The position numbers and the translations under genes are program-made. From Deltaproteobacteria bacterium (GTDB lineage: Bacteria; Desulfobacterota; Desulfuromonadia; Desulfuromonadales; BM103): a DNA stretch of 64,000 nt. The first letter of the stretch is position 1. Each line of letters starts with the position of its first letter. The notes beneath the pieces were generated by a model. The model ran no database searches. It saw nothing but the letters and a program-made list of their open reading frames with translations, and had not been told where the DNA came from. The stretch lies in the NCBI GenBank assembly GCA_024636215.1, contig JAGXHL010000017.1, positions 62,001-126,000 on the forward strand, given 5' to 3'. Positions 60,659-64,000 of this stretch are shown one piece after another.

Positions 60659-63334
60659 ATGTCCAACCCGCCCCAGCGGCTTTTCCTGATTGATGGCTCA
60701 AACTACATCTACCGCGCCTATTATGCCATTCGCCACCTCTCCAATTCACAGGGTATGGCGACCAACGCCATCTACGGTTTCACCAACATGCTGCTCAAGG
60801 TGATTCGTGAATTGAAACCGGACCAGCTGGCCGTTGTCTTTGACAGCAAGGGGCCGACTTTCCGCAAGGATATTTACCCGGAGTACAAGGCCAACCGTTC
60901 GGCCATGCCCGAGGATCTCGTGCCGCAGATCCCCTACATCAAGAGGGTGGTGGAGGCCTTCAATCTGCCGGGGATCGAAAAGGCCGGCTTTGAGGCGGAC
61001 GATATCATCGCCACTCTGGCGGGCAAGTTCGCTGCCAGGGGCATGCAGGTGACCGTCGTGACCGGTGACAAGGATTTGATGCAGATCGTCAGCGACCGTG
61101 TTTGTCTGCTCGACACCATGAAGGACAAGATCTCTGGTCCCAAAGAGGTTTTGGAGCGCTTCGGCGGCGCTGATAAGGTCGTTGAAGTGCAGGCTCTGGC
61201 AGGAGACAGCTCCGACAATGTGCCCGGTGTGCCGGGTATCGGTGAGAAGACTGCGAAAGCCCTGATCGATGAATTCGGCGACGTCGAGACATTACTGGCC
61301 AGTCTCGACCAGCTGAAAGGTAAACGACGGGAAAATCTGGAGGCGTTTGCTGATCAGGCCCGACTGTCGAAGCAACTGGTGACCTTGCTCACTGATCTTG
61401 ACCTGGAGGTCGATGATGACGCCTTTATCATGGCGGAGCCAAACCGCGAGGCTCTGACCGAACTCTTCAAAGAGTGCGAGTTTCACAAGCTGCTGCAGGA
61501 GTTCTCTTCAGCTTCACGTGCCAGTGCCGGACAGGCCTGTTACAAAGCGGTCTTGAGTGAGCCGGATCTGGAGGAGTTGGTCGCTGCTTTGCAGAAAGCA
61601 GAACGGTTTGCTTTTGATACCGAAACCACCGGCCTGGATCCTTTGCGTGCCGATCTGGTCGGGCTTTCTTTTTCGGTGACTCCCGGGCAAGCCTGGTATG
61701 TGCCGGTCAGTCACCGTTATCTCGGCGTGCCGGAACAGTTGCCTCTTGACAAGGTGCTTGCTGCGCTGAGGCCGTTGTTGGGCTCTGCTGACCATTTGAA
61801 GATCGGTCAGAACCTGAAATATGACATCCTGGTGATGGGACGAGTCGGCGTTGCCGTGACTGAACCCTTGTTTGACACGATGCTGGCCAGTTACCTGGCC
61901 AATTCAGCGGCTCAATCCCATGGCATGGACAGCCTGGCCGCCGAGCTGCTGGATTATCGCACGATCCCCTACAGCGAGGTTGCCGGCAGCGGCAAGAAGA
62001 AAATCTGCTTTGATGAAGTCGAGGTCGAGAAGGCAACGGTCTATGCCGCCGAAGATGCCGATATCACTCTAAGACTTTACGAAAAACTGTTGCCGATGAT
62101 TGCCGAGCAAAAGCAGCAGGAACTTTTTGACCAGGTTGAGATGGCTCTGCTGCCCATCCTGGTGAAGATGGAGCAGGCCGGGATTCGTATTGATGCCGCC
62201 TTGCTGAACGGGCTCTCGGCAGACATGGAGAAGAAACTTGCCGCACTCGAAGGCGAGATCCATGCTTTGGCGGGTACGGCGTTTAATATCGGCTCGCCAA
62301 AACAGCTTGGTGAGGTTCTCTTCGAACGTCTCGGCCTGGCCAAAGGCAAGAAAACCAAGACTGGCTGGTCGACCGATGTCGAGGTGTTGAGTCATCTGGC
62401 CGAGGATCATGAGATTGCCGCAAAAATTCTAGATTATCGTTCGCTTTCCAAGTTGAAGGGCACCTACACCGATGCTTTACCAAAGCTGATTCATCCGGAC
62501 ACCGGACGCATCCACAGCAGCTTCAACCAGGCGGTGACCGCAACCGGGCGGCTCTCTTCAAGCGATCCCAACCTGCAGAATATCCCGATTCGTACCGAAG
62601 AGGGGCGGCGAATTCGTGAGGGCTTTATCCCTTCAGAAGGCTGCCTGCTGCTCGCCGCCGACTACTCACAGGTCGAGTTGCGAATCCTGGCCCACATGGC
62701 GGATGAGCCGGCCCTTAAAGAGGCCTTTGCCCGCGGCGAGGATATTCACCGTCGTACCGCCAGCGAAGTGCTCGGGCTTTTTCCGGAGATGGTCACCGAC
62801 GAACAGCGCCGCCAGGCCAAGGCCATCAACTTCGGCGTAATTTACGGGATGAGCGCCTTCGGGCTGGCCAAGCAGCTCGGCATCAGTCGACGCGAGGCCC
62901 AGACCTTCATCGACACCTACTTTGAACGGTACCCCGGGATCAGGATATTCATGGACTCTTGCGTCGCCGAAGCCCGTGAAAAGAAGTATGTGACGACCCT
63001 GCTTGGGCGGCGTTGCGCAATTCCGGAGATCAACAGCAAGAACGGAGCAGTGCGCGGTTATGCCGAACGTAACGCCATCAACTATCCGGTACAGGGTTCA
63101 GCCGCCGACATCATCAAGGTGGCCATGGTACAGATTGCCCGCCGTCTCGCCAGGGAGGGCTGCGGGGCTCGCATGCTGCTTCAGGTTCACGACGAACTGG
63201 TTTTTGATGTCCCAGAAAATGAACTGGAAAGCGTCAAGACTCTCGTCAAAGAAGAAATGGAAGCCGCAGTCGATGTCAGCGTGCCTCTTCTGGTAGAGGT
63301 TGGCAGCGGACATAACTGGCGTGAAGCTCACTGA
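60659..63334 (+). CDS. polA: DNA polymerase I
   Basis: An 891-residue Pol I for Okazaki-fragment maturation and repair. The N-terminal 5'-3' exonuclease (FLIDGSNYIYRAYYAIRHLS and GFEADDIIATLAGKFA, about residues 1-290) is followed by a 3'-5' proofreading domain that retains FDTETTGLDPLRADLVG (acidic ExoI). The polymerase domain has motif A LLAADYSQVELRILAHMADE, motif B RRQAKAINFGVIYGMSAFGL and motif C LLQVHDELVFDVPENE. GGGAG precedes the ATG at 60659. It is of normal length and probably monocistronic. Confidence 0.96.
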   Translation: MSNPPQRLFLIDGSNYIYRAYYAIRHLSNSQGMATNAIYGFTNMLLKVIRELKPDQLAVVFDSKGPTFRKDIYPEYKANRSAMPEDLVPQIPYIKRVVEAFNLPGIEKAGFEADDIIATLAGKFAARGMQVTVVTGDKDLMQIVSDRVCLLDTMKDKISGPKEVLERFGGADKVVEVQALAGDSSDNVPGVPGIGEKTAKALIDEFGDVETLLASLDQLKGKRRENLEAFADQARLSKQLVTLLTDLDLEVDDDAFIMAEPNREALTELFKECEFHKLLQEFSSASRASAGQACYKAVLSEPDLEELVAALQKAERFAFDTETTGLDPLRADLVGLSFSVTPGQAWYVPVSHRYLGVPEQLPLDKVLAALRPLLGSADHLKIGQNLKYDILVMGRVGVAVTEPLFDTMLASYLANSAAQSHGMDSLAAELLDYRTIPYSEVAGSGKKKICFDEVEVEKATVYAAEDADITLRLYEKLLPMIAEQKQQELFDQVEMALLPILVKMEQAGIRIDAALLNGLSADMEKKLAALEGEIHALAGTAFNIGSPKQLGEVLFERLGLAKGKKTKTGWSTDVEVLSHLAEDHEIAAKILDYRSLSKLKGTYTDALPKLIHPDTGRIHSSFNQAVTATGRLSSSDPNLQNIPIRTEEGRRIREGFIPSEGCLLLAADYSQVELRILAHMADEPALKEAFARGEDIHRRTASEVLGLFPEMVTDEQRRQAKAINFGVIYGMSAFGLAKQLGISRREAQTFIDTYFERYPGIRIFMDSCVAEAREKKYVTTLLGRRCAIPEINSKNGAVRGYAERNAINYPVQGSAADIIKVAMVQIARRLAREGCGARMLLQVHDELVFDVPENELESVKTLVKEEMEAAVDVSVPLLVEVGSGHNWREAH

Positions 63335-63441
63335 TTGAAAGCTGCTGGCTTGACAAATAAATCCAACAGAAGTGATACTTCCCGGCATCTTGAATGTTTA
63401 TAGCTGTGATTGGTCGAACATAAATTTAGGGAGGATGAATG

Positions 63442-64000
63442 ATGAAGAATCTGCGTATTGTCTTGAGTGCATTGGTTGCGCTCACACTCTTTTCCGGGTC
63501 GGCTTTTGCTTATCTGCAACCGAACGTCAATCTCGGTTTTACAAGTTTCCTGGATGGCGGTCCTCCTGCTGGGCCCGGACATTACCTCTCGGAATATCTG
63601 CAATTTTATTCAGCGGACAAATTGGCCGACGGGCCTCCGGGCAACAATGAGGTGGACGCCTGGGTTCTGATGAACCAGTATATCTACCAGTCTGATCAAG
63701 CCGTCCTGTTCGGAGGTAAATGGGGCCTGAATGTCATGCTGCCGATTGTCTCTCTTGACTTGGATTCGCCCTTTCTGAATGACAACGGCACCGGCCTCGG
63801 CGACCTGCTGGTTGGTCCTTATCTTCAGTGGGATCCAATTATGGGCGCCAACGGCCCCCTGATGATCAACCGTATCGAGTTGCAAACGATCTGGCCGACC
63901 GGGGATTATGATGACAGCAGGAGCTTGAACCAGGGCAGCAACCATTTCTCCTTCAATCCCTACTGGGCAGCTACGGTATTTCTCGGGCCCAGGGCAACGG
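63442..64000 (+). CDS. secreted/outer-membrane SphA or phenol-degradation MetA-type transporter protein, 5' part
   Basis: The gene runs off the right edge; about 186 residues are visible. A signal peptide ([20 protein letters not shown] then AFA) precedes [20 protein letters not shown]. Repeated amphipathic strands follow ([49 protein letters not shown]), the pattern of the outer-membrane beta-barrel family annotated as MetA-pathway of phenol degradation or SphA. Members are associated with uptake of hydrophobic compounds, but many have unknown substrates. GGGAGG lies 7 nt before the ATG at 63442; ATG 63439 is an alternative. The 107-bp gap after polA contains nothing else I can name. Confidence 0.75.
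   Translation, partial: MKNLRIVLSALVALTLFSGSAFAYLQPNVNLGFTSFLDGGPPAGPGHYLSEYLQFYSADKLADGPPGNNEVDAWVLMNQYIYQSDQAVLFGGKWGLNVMLPIVSLDLDSPFLNDNGTGLGDLLVGPYLQWDPIMGANGPLMINRIELQTIWPTGDYDDSRSLNQGSNHFSFNPYWAATVFLGPRAT

Overview
The window reads as a chromosomal segment of a Gram-negative anaerobe of the Desulfuromonadales/Geobacterales type (inference). The grounds are an ActP/YjcH acetate-symporter pair with an enlarged loop, oxygen-sensitive glycyl-radical chemistry beside an oxidative proline pathway, many PAS/sigma-54 regulators, outer-membrane and lipoprotein genes, and an orphan Flp pilin. No rRNA, tRNA, CRISPR array, prophage or intact insertion sequence was found.

Layout. 1-7.3 kb: end of an AI-2E-type permease gene, a cNMP-binding protein, a secreted protein, uvrC, a YceI protein, an NrfJ-like lipoprotein and malQ. 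7.6-15.9 kb: a PAS histidine kinase, prfC, a 59-residue Flp pilin, asnS, a DMT transporter, proC and a Sel1-repeat protein. 16-37.3 kb: an amino-acid catabolic island (large glutamate dehydrogenase, two paralogous PAS sigma-54 activators, a LIV-type ABC transporter, a universal stress protein, csaA, a glycyl-radical hydroxyproline dehydratase and its activase, P5C dehydrogenase, proline dehydrogenase). It is interrupted at 28.7-30.3 kb by what looks like integron-cassette debris and an M48 peptidase. 37.5-45 kb: transporters, a REP/RAYT remnant, actP-yjcH and two tiny genes. 45-53 kb: purB, trpS, a MazF-type toxin-antitoxin pair, dodecin, lon and a YbdG-like channel. 53.4-60.5 kb: an eight-gene Mrp/Mbh-like cation antiporter operon. 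60.7-64 kb: polA and the start of an outer-membrane protein gene.

The most coherent system is the 16-37 kb island. The 818-residue glycyl-radical enzyme has the features of trans-4-hydroxy-L-proline dehydratase (HypD) and is followed by its radical-SAM activase. Its expected product, pyrroline-5-carboxylate, is also the product of the proline dehydrogenase at 36.4 kb. It is the substrate of the P5C dehydrogenase at 34.7 kb, whose product glutamate would be deaminated by the dehydrogenase at 16-19 kb. Together these predict anaerobic oxidation of hydroxyproline and proline to 2-oxoglutarate. Three sigma-54 -24/-12 promoters with almost the same sequence lie before livK, hypD and the P5C dehydrogenase gene. 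Two PAS-AAA-HTH activators flank the transporter, and TGCA-spacer-TGCA motifs recur in the same upstream regions. This would be one sigma-54 regulon for collagen-type imino acids.

All calls come from reading the sequence. Family names rest on recognised motifs and remembered family sequences, not on searches.
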